This document shows positions 24,719-32,214 of a DNA stretch of 64,000 bases, piece after piece (the first letter of the stretch is position 1; each line of letters opens with the position of its first letter). A program made the translations under genes and the position numbers. The stretch is taken from positions 124,001 through 188,000 of the forward strand of contig JAXMCQ010000005.1 in NCBI GenBank assembly GCA_046349315.1, given 5' to 3'. Origin of the DNA: JAEUMG01 sp046349315 (GTDB lineage Bacteria; Pseudomonadota; Alphaproteobacteria; Rhizobiales; Aestuariivirgaceae). The notes beneath the pieces were generated by a model that did not search any database, was not told where the DNA came from, and worked only from the letters and a program-made list of their open reading frames with translations.

Positions 24719-25474
24719 ATGAAGTCCACGGTAATTCTGGTCGGTGCCGACAAGGGCGGCGTAGGAAAGACAACCCTGTCACGCGCCCTTGTCGATTATC
24801 TCGGCCGCAAAGGCGTGTCGACACGCTGTTTCGATACGGAATCGCCGCGGGGAACGCTGAAGCGCTTCCATCCCTCGATCACCGAAGTCATCGATTTCAA
24901 CAATGTCGCCGACCAGATGAAGATCCTCGACACGCTCGACACCGCCGGTGTTCGCGTGACCCTCGTCGATCTGAAGGCCGGCAATCTCTCGGTTGCGCTC
25001 GACACCTTCGACCGTATCGGCGCCCTCGAAGCGGCGCGCACCGGGCAGTTCGAACTCGCCCTCTTCCACGTCATTGGATCGGCAATCGCATCTCTCGAAG
25101 AGATCAACGAGCTTGCCAAATACATGAACGGCATCGACTACATTATTGCGCGCAATTTCATCAATGAGACCAATTTCTTCGAGTGGGACCAGAAAACCTA
25201 CAAGAAATACTTTGCCAAGCTCAATGCCGCCCACGAGATCGATATTCCGCGTCTCAATGCCATGGCCTATGAGCAGGTCGACCTTGCCGCCGTGCCGTTC
25301 AAGGACTTCATCGACAACAAGAATGCACAAGGCGAAGCCGGCAATTTCTCATTCGTGCTGCGCGGCTACGTGAAGAAATGGTGCCATGACCTCGACGAGC
25401 AATTGGAGAAGCTCAAGCTGATCCAGGGCCTCGCGACAACGCCGGCCCCAGCGGGAGCCAAGCGCGCCGGCTAA
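24719..25474 (+). CDS. ParA/MinD-like P-loop ATPase of unknown role
   Basis: A 251-residue P-loop protein from the ATG at 24719, with GGGAGGCGAC before it. It has the deviant Walker A motif DKGGVGKTTL (11-20), with signature Lys12 and Lys17. A switch-I-like CFDTESPRGTL (38-47) and a Walker B-like VTLVDLKAG (80-88, Asp84) follow. It contains none of the chromosome-partition neighbours (no ParB, no parS), and the C-terminal half is unusual: DYIIARNFINETNFFEWDQKTYKKYF. It is followed 30 bp later by a shorter paralogue. Membership of the SIMIBI class is certain from motifs; the biological role is not. Confidence 0.8.
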   Translation: MKSTVILVGADKGGVGKTTLSRALVDYLGRKGVSTRCFDTESPRGTLKRFHPSITEVIDFNNVADQMKILDTLDTAGVRVTLVDLKAGNLSVALDTFDRIGALEAARTGQFELALFHVIGSAIASLEEINELAKYMNGIDYIIARNFINETNFFEWDQKTYKKYFAKLNAAHEIDIPRLNAMAYEQVDLAAVPFKDFIDNKNAQGEAGNFSFVLRGYVKKWCHDLDEQLEKLKLIQGLATTPAPAGAKRAG

Positions 25475-25504
25475 ACGAGGAGCCGCACCGCAAAAGGCCG
25501 TGCA

Positions 25505-26218
25505 ATGGCGGAATCACGGGCGGCGAAATACAGCATCATCTGCTCCGATCAGCCGCGCAACGGCAAGACCCTCGTTGCGCGGCTTGTCGCCGACTATCAG
25601 TTGCTGTGCCAGCACGAAACCGAGATATTCGATCTCGCTTCCGACGCGCGCGGGTTGACGATCTTTTTCCCGGTGCGCGGGCGCCGCATCGATCTCACCA
25701 GGACAACCGATCAGATGGCGCTGCTCGACCGCGCCTTGGCGACACCGCCTCATGACTGCGTGGTCTATGTGCCGCCGCACCTCAATGACGGCTTCTTCAA
25801 ATATCTCCGCCAATTCGATTTCAGTGCAGCCGCGCGCGCGCATGGCGTCGAGATCGTGATCTACTATGTCGTCGACAAGGCGAGCGGTTCTCTCTCGGCG
25901 GCGGAAAGCATACGCGTCGCCAATTCCGGCGACCGCTTCATCATCGTTTGGAACGAAGCCTTCATGCCGAGCGTGCGCGAAGGCTTTGCCACCGGGCTCC
26001 TCAACACCTTGAAAAAGGACGGCCAGCTTATCCTGCCGAAACTCGCACCCAATCTGCTCAAGCCGGTGGAGGATCCTGGCTTCTCGTTTTCGAATTTCGT
26101 TCTCTCCGACGAGCCGCGCCTTCCGCCCGCCATGGCAGACACGCTGAAGGCTTTTCTTGCCGATATTTTCCAGCAATTGGACGTGATCGAAGGAGCGGCC
26201 GAAGTGCCCGCCGCCTGA
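25505..26218 (+). CDS. Degenerate paralogue of the upstream P-loop ATPase
   Basis: A 237-residue protein that lines up with the preceding gene at several points: TTDQMALLD against VADQMKILD, and SGDRFIIVWNEAFMP against NGIDYIIARNFINE. Its Walker A is altered to SDQPRNGKTL (14-23): the first glycine is Asp15 and the signature lysine position is Gln16, although G20-K21-T22 remain. The Walker B Asp is replaced in VVYVPPHLND. It could bind nucleotide weakly or act as a regulatory partner of the upstream ATPase. The AACGAAC region at the stop adjoins the convergent permease gene 9 bp away. Function unknown. Confidence 0.75.
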   Translation: MAESRAAKYSIICSDQPRNGKTLVARLVADYQLLCQHETEIFDLASDARGLTIFFPVRGRRIDLTRTTDQMALLDRALATPPHDCVVYVPPHLNDGFFKYLRQFDFSAAARAHGVEIVIYYVVDKASGSLSAAESIRVANSGDRFIIVWNEAFMPSVREGFATGLLNTLKKDGQLILPKLAPNLLKPVEDPGFSFSNFVLSDEPRLPPAMADTLKAFLADIFQQLDVIEGAAEVPAA

Positions 26219-26227
26219 ACGAACGTT

Positions 26228-27025
26228 TCAGCCCTGCTCGCTATCGGCCGGCAGGAACTGCTGGACGGCAACCAGGCATAAGCCGATCGTCAATGCGAGG
26301 ATGATGGCGACGAGCGCATTGATGTCCGGCGCGAAGCCGAGCCGCATCATCGCCCACAACCGGACCGGCAAAGTGCTGTCGGTTCCTGTCACCAGCAAAG
26401 TAATGAGCGTTTCATCGAAGGATAGCGCAAAGCTCAAGACCGCTGCGCCGATGAGCGCGCTGCGGAGATTGGGAAGAATGATGTGGATGAGGGTTTGGAA
26501 GGCCGAGGCGCCGAGATCGGCCGAGGCCTCGACCATATCCGGGCCGATCGACTGCAGGCGTACCACGACGGTACGATAGGCCAAGGCCTGGACGAAGACC
26601 GTGTGGCCGATAATGACGGTCACCAGCGAGCGCGATATGCCGACCTCGCGAAAGAAGATCAAGAGCGAGAGCCCGGTGATGATCGGCGGCATCAGGAAAG
26701 GCAGGAAGACTGCAAACTGCATGACCTCGCGGCCGGCCGACTTGCCGCTGCAATAATGCATAGCGAGAAGAGTGCCGGCGACCAGTGCCAAAAGCGTCGC
26801 GGAAAATCCGACGATGAGCGTATTGCCGACCGCCTGCAGAATGCTCCGATTGGCGCTTAGCGCCCCATAGGCGGACAGCGATGGATCGCTCCATTGCACC
26901 TCGCCATGCGAGATCGTGAAGAAGGACGAGATGATGGGGATCAGCAGCGGGCCGTAGAGCAGGAGAAAGACAAGTGCGGTGAGGACCGTCAGGAGAGCCG
27001 TCGCAAATGGCGAGAGCCTCATCAT
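26228..27025 (-). CDS. ABC transporter permease, PotC-like (polyamine-type)
   Basis: A 265-residue inner-membrane permease with six predicted hydrophobic segments. The EAA loop is visible as EASADLGASAFQTLIHIILPNLRSAL, which fits the spermidine/putrescine PotC branch. The N-terminal cytoplasmic/first-TM segment is MMRLSPFATALLTVLTALVFLLLYGPLLIPI. It overlaps the PotB-like gene by 4 bp. It is last in the SBP-PotB-PotC series; no cognate ATPase gene follows, because the next gene is convergent. Confidence 0.9.
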   Translation of the reverse strand: MMRLSPFATALLTVLTALVFLLLYGPLLIPIISSFFTISHGEVQWSDPSLSAYGALSANRSILQAVGNTLIVGFSATLLALVAGTLLAMHYCSGKSAGREVMQFAVFLPFLMPPIITGLSLLIFFREVGISRSLVTVIIGHTVFVQALAYRTVVVRLQSIGPDMVEASADLGASAFQTLIHIILPNLRSALIGAAVLSFALSFDETLITLLVTGTDSTLPVRLWAMMRLGFAPDINALVAIILALTIGLCLVAVQQFLPADSEQG

Positions 27026-27879
27026 GCGCGCCGCCTTTCGAAGCGGGTGCTGCCGGCGATCACCGCGATCACTAGTACGCCGAGGATGACGGCGAGCGCC
27101 GCGCCGAACGGCCAGTTGAAGGCGGTGCCGAACTGGCTGTAGATGATCCGCCCGAAGGTGAAGCCACTTTGGCCGCCGACCATTTGCGGCGTCAGAAAAT
27201 CGCCGATCGCCAACACGAAGACGAAGGTTGCCGCCGTCGCGATGCCGGGAAGGCAGAGCGGCACGACGATCCGCGCGAAAGTCTGCAGATTGGACGCACC
27301 GAGATCAATCGATGCCTCGATCAGGCTTCTTGGCACGCGTTCGAGCGACAGGAAGATCGGCAGAATGGCAAACGGTATCAAAAGAACGGTAAGCGTCAGC
27401 AATATTGCGTTGAGATTGAAGACGAAGAGTGTCAGGGGCTTATCGATCAGCCCCAACCACAAGAGGAAGCGATTGAGGAGGCCATTGCCGCCGAGAATGC
27501 TGCGGATGGCGTAGATTTTGATGATGTAGCTCATCAACAACGGCACGAGCACCATGAGGAGAAGAAAATAGCGCTGGCGGCCCTTCAGATTTGCAAGCAG
27601 AAAGGCGACCGGAAAGCCGATCAGGGTTGCCAGTGCCGCAACCGCAAAACACAAGGCGCACGTCTGCAGAAGGACAGGAATGAAGATTGCATCCGTGAAG
27701 AACCGCCGGTAGTTGCCGATGCTGAAGTCATTGACGATCTGGCCGTCTTGCATCGTGAAGAAGCTCATGGCCAGGAAGCTTGCGAGCGGCGCGATAATGA
27801 ATATCAGCGGCAAGCCGTAAGCGAAGACGGCCAAGAGACGCGGCGCGGCACCGTTTCTTGCGCTACCGACGAATAGCAT
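27022..27879 (-). CDS. ABC transporter permease, PotB-like (polyamine-type)
   Basis: A 285-residue permease from the ATG at 27879 (MLFVGSARNG), preceded by a GGGGGCGG tract. The EAA loop reads IEASIDLGASNLQTFARIVVPLCLPGI, and the FALSLGDFLTP-like element of PotB is present as FVLAIGDFLTPQMVGG. About six hydrophobic segments are seen. It overlaps PotC by 4 bp and is separated from the binding-protein gene by a 72-bp gap with a hairpin. It would form the membrane channel with PotC. Confidence 0.9.
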   Translation of the reverse strand: MLFVGSARNGAAPRLLAVFAYGLPLIFIIAPLASFLAMSFFTMQDGQIVNDFSIGNYRRFFTDAIFIPVLLQTCALCFAVAALATLIGFPVAFLLANLKGRQRYFLLLMVLVPLLMSYIIKIYAIRSILGGNGLLNRFLLWLGLIDKPLTLFVFNLNAILLTLTVLLIPFAILPIFLSLERVPRSLIEASIDLGASNLQTFARIVVPLCLPGIATAATFVFVLAIGDFLTPQMVGGQSGFTFGRIIYSQFGTAFNWPFGAALAVILGVLVIAVIAGSTRFERRRA

Positions 27880-27906
27880 GTGATTGCCGCCCCCTGAGCG
27901 CGACGA

Positions 27907-27929
27907 AGCCCGGCCGATGCGGCCGGGCT
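27907..27929 (-). other. Intercistronic hairpin between polyamine-type SBP and PotB
   Basis: A perfect 9-bp stem AGCCCGGCC / GGCCGGGCT around a 5-nt loop, in the 72-bp gap after the binding-protein stop, with no T-run. The position is the same as the hairpin at 621-649 in the sugar operon. Confidence 0.55.
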
Positions 27930-27951
27930 CCAAATACTAATCGCAACGCGA

Positions 27952-28986
27952 TCAGGGCTGAGCCTTGATCTCGTTCCAGAGATCGGAGCGCTTGGTGGGG
28001 TCTTCGACGAAGTCCAGCCACACCAACTTGTCATTGGCGCCGGCGCTGCCGGTTTCGACGACCGTGTTGCCGAAGCCGGTGCGCTGCGACAGTTGCTCGC
28101 CGATCTTCTTCTGCAACAGGAAGTTCACCCACGCCTCGGCAAGATCGGTGTCTTGGACGCCGCTGGTCATCGCCCAGGTGTCGAGCCAGGCGAGCGCGCC
28201 CTCCTTGGGATTGACGTACTCGATATTGGCGCCGGCATCCTTCATGGCCTTGACCTGCTGCTGGCCGTAATTGGCCCAGATCAGCGCCACGTCATTGCTC
28301 TTGTAGAGCTGCAACGCTTCATCGGGCGTGGTGTAGAAGCTCAAGACATTCCCTTTGAGCGCAATCAGCTTCTCCTTGATCTTCGCCATCTGCTCGGCAC
28401 TCAGATGGAACGGATCCTCGATGCCCATCGTCAGGGCGGTGAACGAGAAATTGTGCTCGCCATTGTCGTAAGCCAGGATCTTGCCCTTGTATTTGGGATC
28501 CCAGAAAATCTCGAAAGTATCAGGCGGCGGATTGACCTTGGCCTTGTCATAGATGATGCCGATCGAATCGAAGCAGAAGGGAATGGCGTAGACCTTGCCA
28601 TCGCGCATGACGCCCCTCACATTCGCGAGATCGCGGAAGCGCGGCAACACGTCCTTCTGATTGGGCACCTTCGACATGTCGTAGGCGGTCGTGAGACCAC
28701 CGTCGATATAGCGCTGGAGCTGGGCCGTATTGACTGCGAAGACGTCGAAATCCTTGCCCTCGCTGCCCTTGATCTTGGCCCAGATTTCATCATCGGTGCC
28801 GATAAACACCACGTTCACACTGGCGCCCGACTGGTCCTGGAACTCTTTCACCCAATCATCATCGGCATAGCCTTGCCAGGCCATTACCCGCAATTCCTTC
28901 GCCGCGAGCGCGCTGGTTGCTCTCAACACGGCCGGCGCGGCAAGCGCCAGTCCGAGCGCTGTGCGCCTGTTCAATCGTAAAGTCAT
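27952..28986 (-). CDS. Polyamine-type ABC solute-binding protein (PotD-like)
   Basis: A 344-residue periplasmic protein. The ATG at 28986 (MTLRLNRRTALGLALAAPAV) has GGAGGAGACGGAG before it, better than the ATG five codons upstream. The N-terminus has a twin-arginine-like RRTALG followed by an alanine-rich signal ending near SALAA (about 29). The mature start KELRVMAWQGYADDDWVKEF and IPFCFDSIGIIYDKAKV match PotD-type spermidine/putrescine binding proteins. It heads the operon with PotB and PotC. Confidence 0.9.
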   Translation of the reverse strand: MTLRLNRRTALGLALAAPAVLRATSALAAKELRVMAWQGYADDDWVKEFQDQSGASVNVVFIGTDDEIWAKIKGSEGKDFDVFAVNTAQLQRYIDGGLTTAYDMSKVPNQKDVLPRFRDLANVRGVMRDGKVYAIPFCFDSIGIIYDKAKVNPPPDTFEIFWDPKYKGKILAYDNGEHNFSFTALTMGIEDPFHLSAEQMAKIKEKLIALKGNVLSFYTTPDEALQLYKSNDVALIWANYGQQQVKAMKDAGANIEYVNPKEGALAWLDTWAMTSGVQDTDLAEAWVNFLLQKKIGEQLSQRTGFGNTVVETGSAGANDKLVWLDFVEDPTKRSDLWNEIKAQP

Positions 28987-29022
28987 CTCCGTCTCCTCCA
29001 CTTTCGCTTTTCTGTTACGTCC

Positions 29023-29802
29023 TCAAACCCATCCGCCGTCGACGATATAGTTCTGCGAAGTACACATGCGACTGTCATCGGCGGCAAGGAACAAGACCAT
29101 TCTGGCAATATCCGGCGCATAGAGCTTATCGGAGAGGCACTGGCGCTCGGCAATCTGGCGCTCGCCGGCCTCATTCAGCCAGAGCTTGACCTGGCGCTCG
29201 GTCATGACCCAGCCGGGCAATACGCAATTGACCCTGATTTTCTCCGGCCCAAGTTCGCGCGCGAGCGCCCGCGTCAATCCGCCGATCGCCGCCTTGGCGG
29301 TGACATAGGCAGGGCAGTCGGGATCGCCGACCAGCCAGGTGATCGAGCCGAAATTGATGATCGAGCCGCCACCCGCATCGCGCATCTGCGGGCGCACCGC
29401 CTGGGCGGCAAAGAACTGATGCCGCAGGTTCACTTGCATGCGGTCGTCCCAATAGGCAACCGAGACGCTCTCCGTCGTATGGCGATCGTCGTTTCCGGCA
29501 TTGTTCACCAGGACGCGCACCGGACCGTGACGCGCGCCGGCTTCGGCTATTGCGCGCCGCAATGCGTCGATGTCGCGCAGATCGCAGGGAATGTAGTGAG
29601 GCGGCTCCGAACCTTCGGCCCCAAGGCGTTGGACCAGCGCTGCCGATACGTCAGCCGCAATGTCGACAAAACAGACCTTGGCCCCTTGCCGGCTAAAATG
29701 CTCGACCAGGCTTTCGCCAATACCGCTGCCGCCGCCGGTGATGAACACGCTGCGGCCCTTGAGGCTCGGGTAGATGGCGGGCTGGTCGATAGCGCCCTGC
29801 AT
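29023..29802 (-). CDS. SDR-family oxidoreductase (sugar dehydrogenase-like)
   Basis: A 259-residue short-chain dehydrogenase with TGGGSGIG (22-29), NNAG (100-103), Ser153, Tyr166 and Lys170 (YVTAK). The C-terminus SRMCTSQNYIVDGGWV is typical of SDRs acting on sugars. The QLKL-like SVSVAYWDDRMQVNLRHQFFAAQAV segment resembles L-arabinose or D-xylose 1-dehydrogenases. It lies 36 bp upstream of the polyamine-type transporter on the same strand and may be co-transcribed. The substrate is uncertain. Confidence 0.87.
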   Translation of the reverse strand: MQGAIDQPAIYPSLKGRSVFITGGGSGIGESLVEHFSRQGAKVCFVDIAADVSAALVQRLGAEGSEPPHYIPCDLRDIDALRRAIAEAGARHGPVRVLVNNAGNDDRHTTESVSVAYWDDRMQVNLRHQFFAAQAVRPQMRDAGGGSIINFGSITWLVGDPDCPAYVTAKAAIGGLTRALARELGPEKIRVNCVLPGWVMTERQVKLWLNEAGERQIAERQCLSDKLYAPDIARMVLFLAADDSRMCTSQNYIVDGGWV

Positions 29803-29947
29803 GGATCGCCTATCTGGAGAAGGGAGCCGGATTTCAGGCCCCCTTCAGGCGCCTGTCAATAGCAGGGCGCCAGCTCGCGCGCTGGTTGTCCGTTGACTTC
29901 AGAAGGTGGGAGAATAGGGTTGTCCGCGCCGGAGGAGGCCTTGTGAC

Positions 29948-31324
29948 ATGAACATCGAAGTCAAGAACAGCAATTACCGCAATGACTCCATCCTGCTCGG
30001 ATTCAGCGATCTGAAGAGGCTGAAAACCGAACGCCCTCTCGTATTCGAACGCGGCAAAGGCATCTTCATCTATGACGAGAACGGCAAGGATTATATCGAG
30101 TCGGTCTCCTGCTTCTATTGCGTGTCGCTCGGCTTCAGCGAGGAACGCCTGGTCGATGCCGCCACCCGGCAGTTTAAGGCCCTGCCGATGTATTCATCCG
30201 CAATCCACCGCACGGTGCCGGTTGTGATGGAATTGACCGAGCGGCTTGCGGCCCTCTCTCCGGTCAAGAATCCGCGCATTTACTTCTCGACCACCGGCTC
30301 CGAGGCGAACGACCATCTGATGAAGTTCATGTGGTACGGCAACGGTTTTGCCGGCGAGCCGGAACGCCGCAAGATGATCTCGCGCCGCGCGAGTTATCAC
30401 GGTTCGACGATCGCCACGGCAGCGCTTGGCGGCTCGCAGGAACTTCATGAAAGCTTCGGTATCCCGATGGGCTTCTCGTTGCAGGTCAGTCATCCGAGTT
30501 GGCCGAATGCGGCCTTGCCCGGCGAAGACGAAGAAGGCTTCACCGACCGCCTCGCAGAAGAGCTGGAACAGACCATCCTGGCGGCTGGCCCCGAAACCAT
30601 CGGCGCAATGATCGCCGAACCGGTATCCGTGTCGTCCGGCATGTTCCCCCCGCCGGCGAGTTATTTTCCGAAGATCACCAAGATCCTGCGCAAATACGGC
30701 ATCCAATTGTTCATCGATGAAGTCGTGACCGGCTTTGGCCGTTCCGGCCGCATGTGGGCGACGGAGGGCATGGGGCTTGAACCCGATTGCATGACCTGCG
30801 CCAAGGGCATCACGGGCGCCTATATGCCGATTGCGGGCATCATCATGGGCGAGGAATTCAACCGCCGGCTCGACCTTGGCAACGAGGCGAAGGGATGGTT
30901 CGCCCATGGCGCCACCCATCATGCGCATGTGGTTTCAGCCGCGGTGGCGCTTGAAGTTCTCAATATCTTCGATGAGCGCGACGTGCTCGGCCATGTCCGG
31001 CGGATGATGCCGCATTGGAACCGGATGCTCGACAGCCTGCTCACCCATCCCCTCGTGGTCGGCAATCGCAAATGGGGCCTCGCCGGCGCAATCGAAGTCG
31101 CCTATCCGGGCGAAGGAAGAGCCGGCGCGGCCGGCAGCCTCAAGGTCGGCGGCGTCACCAAGGACGTCTACGAGGCAGGCCTTGCCGAGGGCGTGATCGT
31201 GAGGCCGTTGGCCGGCTGCTTTGTAATGGCCCCGCCGCTCATCATCACCGAAGCAGAAATCACCGAACTGGGCCGCCGGTTGCGCGCCGCTCTCGACCGC
31301 GTTTTGAACAGCCAGCGATCCTAG
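29948..31324 (+). CDS. Class-III PLP-dependent aminotransferase
   Basis: A 458-residue class-III (omega/diamine-type) aminotransferase. The PLP pocket shows TTGSEAND (115-122), SYHGST (149-154), LFIDEVVTGFGRSG with Asp257, and the Schiff-base Lys286 in CAKGITGAYMP. Start ATG 29948 has GGAGG 13 nt upstream. It would transfer an amino group from an amine or omega-amino acid to pyruvate or 2-oxoglutarate. It is divergent from the SDR/polyamine-type transporter operon, so an imported amine is a natural candidate substrate. Its stop overlaps the stop of the RpiR gene by 4 bp. Confidence 0.9.
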   Translation: MNIEVKNSNYRNDSILLGFSDLKRLKTERPLVFERGKGIFIYDENGKDYIESVSCFYCVSLGFSEERLVDAATRQFKALPMYSSAIHRTVPVVMELTERLAALSPVKNPRIYFSTTGSEANDHLMKFMWYGNGFAGEPERRKMISRRASYHGSTIATAALGGSQELHESFGIPMGFSLQVSHPSWPNAALPGEDEEGFTDRLAEELEQTILAAGPETIGAMIAEPVSVSSGMFPPPASYFPKITKILRKYGIQLFIDEVVTGFGRSGRMWATEGMGLEPDCMTCAKGITGAYMPIAGIIMGEEFNRRLDLGNEAKGWFAHGATHHAHVVSAAVALEVLNIFDERDVLGHVRRMMPHWNRMLDSLLTHPLVVGNRKWGLAGAIEVAYPGEGRAGAAGSLKVGGVTKDVYEAGLAEGVIVRPLAGCFVMAPPLIITEAEITELGRRLRAALDRVLNSQRS

Positions 31325-32166
31325 CCTGATAGCCGCATGGCGAGCCCGACGGCGAGCGCCTGGGCAAGGCACAGCGATGAGGCGAGCGAGCGGAAGCCCT
31401 GGACTTCCGCTTCCTTTACTTCGAAGACCACATCGGCATGGCGGGCGAGCGGACTGACGACACTATCGGTGATGGCGATGACCTTCGCTTCGCGTTGGTG
31501 TGCTGCCTCGGCGATCATGAGCGTGTCCGGCGAATAGGTCGCAAAGCTTACCGCGATGAGGCAATCGCCGGGGCGGATCGATTGCCCCTCCTCCGCCAGC
31601 ATCCCGGCAAGGCTCGAGAGAATATGGGCCGGTTTGCCGGCATGCGCGCAGGCATAGGCAAGATAGGAGACCACCGGGAACGACCGCCGCTGCCCGATCA
31701 GATGCAGCCGGTCGGCGGCGACCATCGCATCCACCGCCGTCTCGAGCGTCTCTCCGGAAATCGACTCCGGAAGATGGTCGAGCGCCACGGTCGTGGCGGA
31801 TGCGAAATGGTGCAACAGCTCATGCAGGCTCTTGTCCTTGGGCTCTGAACCCAAGGCGAGCCGCCGGACCCGCTCGGCATAGCTTGGCGAGCGGTCGAGC
31901 AAGGGCGACTGGAACAGGCGCTGCAATTCGCGAAAACCGGAAAAGCCGAGCGTCTGGGCAAAGCGGATCATCGCCGAAGGCGGCACGCCGACGCGCTTGG
32001 CATTGTCGGCGACCGTATCGATCGCGATGTAATTGGGATGTTCGAGGACGAAGCGTGAAATCTGCTGCAGACGCGGCGGCAGGTCGTCATAGGTGTCGGC
32101 TATCCGCTGCCGAACCTGTGCCAGCGGATCGGACGCCTCTTCCACTGCCGCCGGCTCCGATGTCAT
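31321..32166 (-). CDS. MurR/RpiR-family transcriptional regulator
   Basis: A 281-residue RpiR regulator. The N-terminal HTH_6 domain is at about residues 15-90 (LPPRLQQISRFVLEHPNYIAIDTVADNAKRVGVPPSAMIRFAQTLGFSGFRELQRLF). The SIS sensor domain is at about 125-260, with GQRRSFPVVSYLAYACAHAGKPA and CLIAVSFATYSPDTLMIAEAAHQREAKVIAITDS. Such proteins sense sugar phosphates or related ligands. A palindrome TGGAAGAGCTATTCCA lies 33 bp upstream, probably its autoregulatory operator. It is convergent with the aminotransferase gene, which it may regulate. Confidence 0.9.
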   Translation of the reverse strand: MTSEPAAVEEASDPLAQVRQRIADTYDDLPPRLQQISRFVLEHPNYIAIDTVADNAKRVGVPPSAMIRFAQTLGFSGFRELQRLFQSPLLDRSPSYAERVRRLALGSEPKDKSLHELLHHFASATTVALDHLPESISGETLETAVDAMVAADRLHLIGQRRSFPVVSYLAYACAHAGKPAHILSSLAGMLAEEGQSIRPGDCLIAVSFATYSPDTLMIAEAAHQREAKVIAITDSVVSPLARHADVVFEVKEAEVQGFRSLASSLCLAQALAVGLAMRLSG

Positions 32167-32198
32167 GCTGGACAGGATATTCCAGAAGAAGGAGAATT

Positions 32199-32214
32199 TG
32201 GAAGAGCTATTCCA
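32199..32214. promoter_or_regulatory. Candidate RpiR operator TGGAAGAGCTATTCCA
   Basis: A 16-bp near-perfect palindrome (TGGAA-N6-TTCCA) in the short region before the RpiR start, overlapping the pbpC stop. A further half-site GATATTCCA is at about 32177-32185. TGGAA/TTCCA arms are typical for RpiR-family sites as I recall. Confidence 0.5.

Noticed and set aside
26210..26235. CTGAACGAACGTTTCAG at the end of the second P-loop gene as another copy of the TTGAACG operator
   Set aside because: It lies across the stop codon of the gene between convergent ends, is imperfect, and no promoter is expected there.
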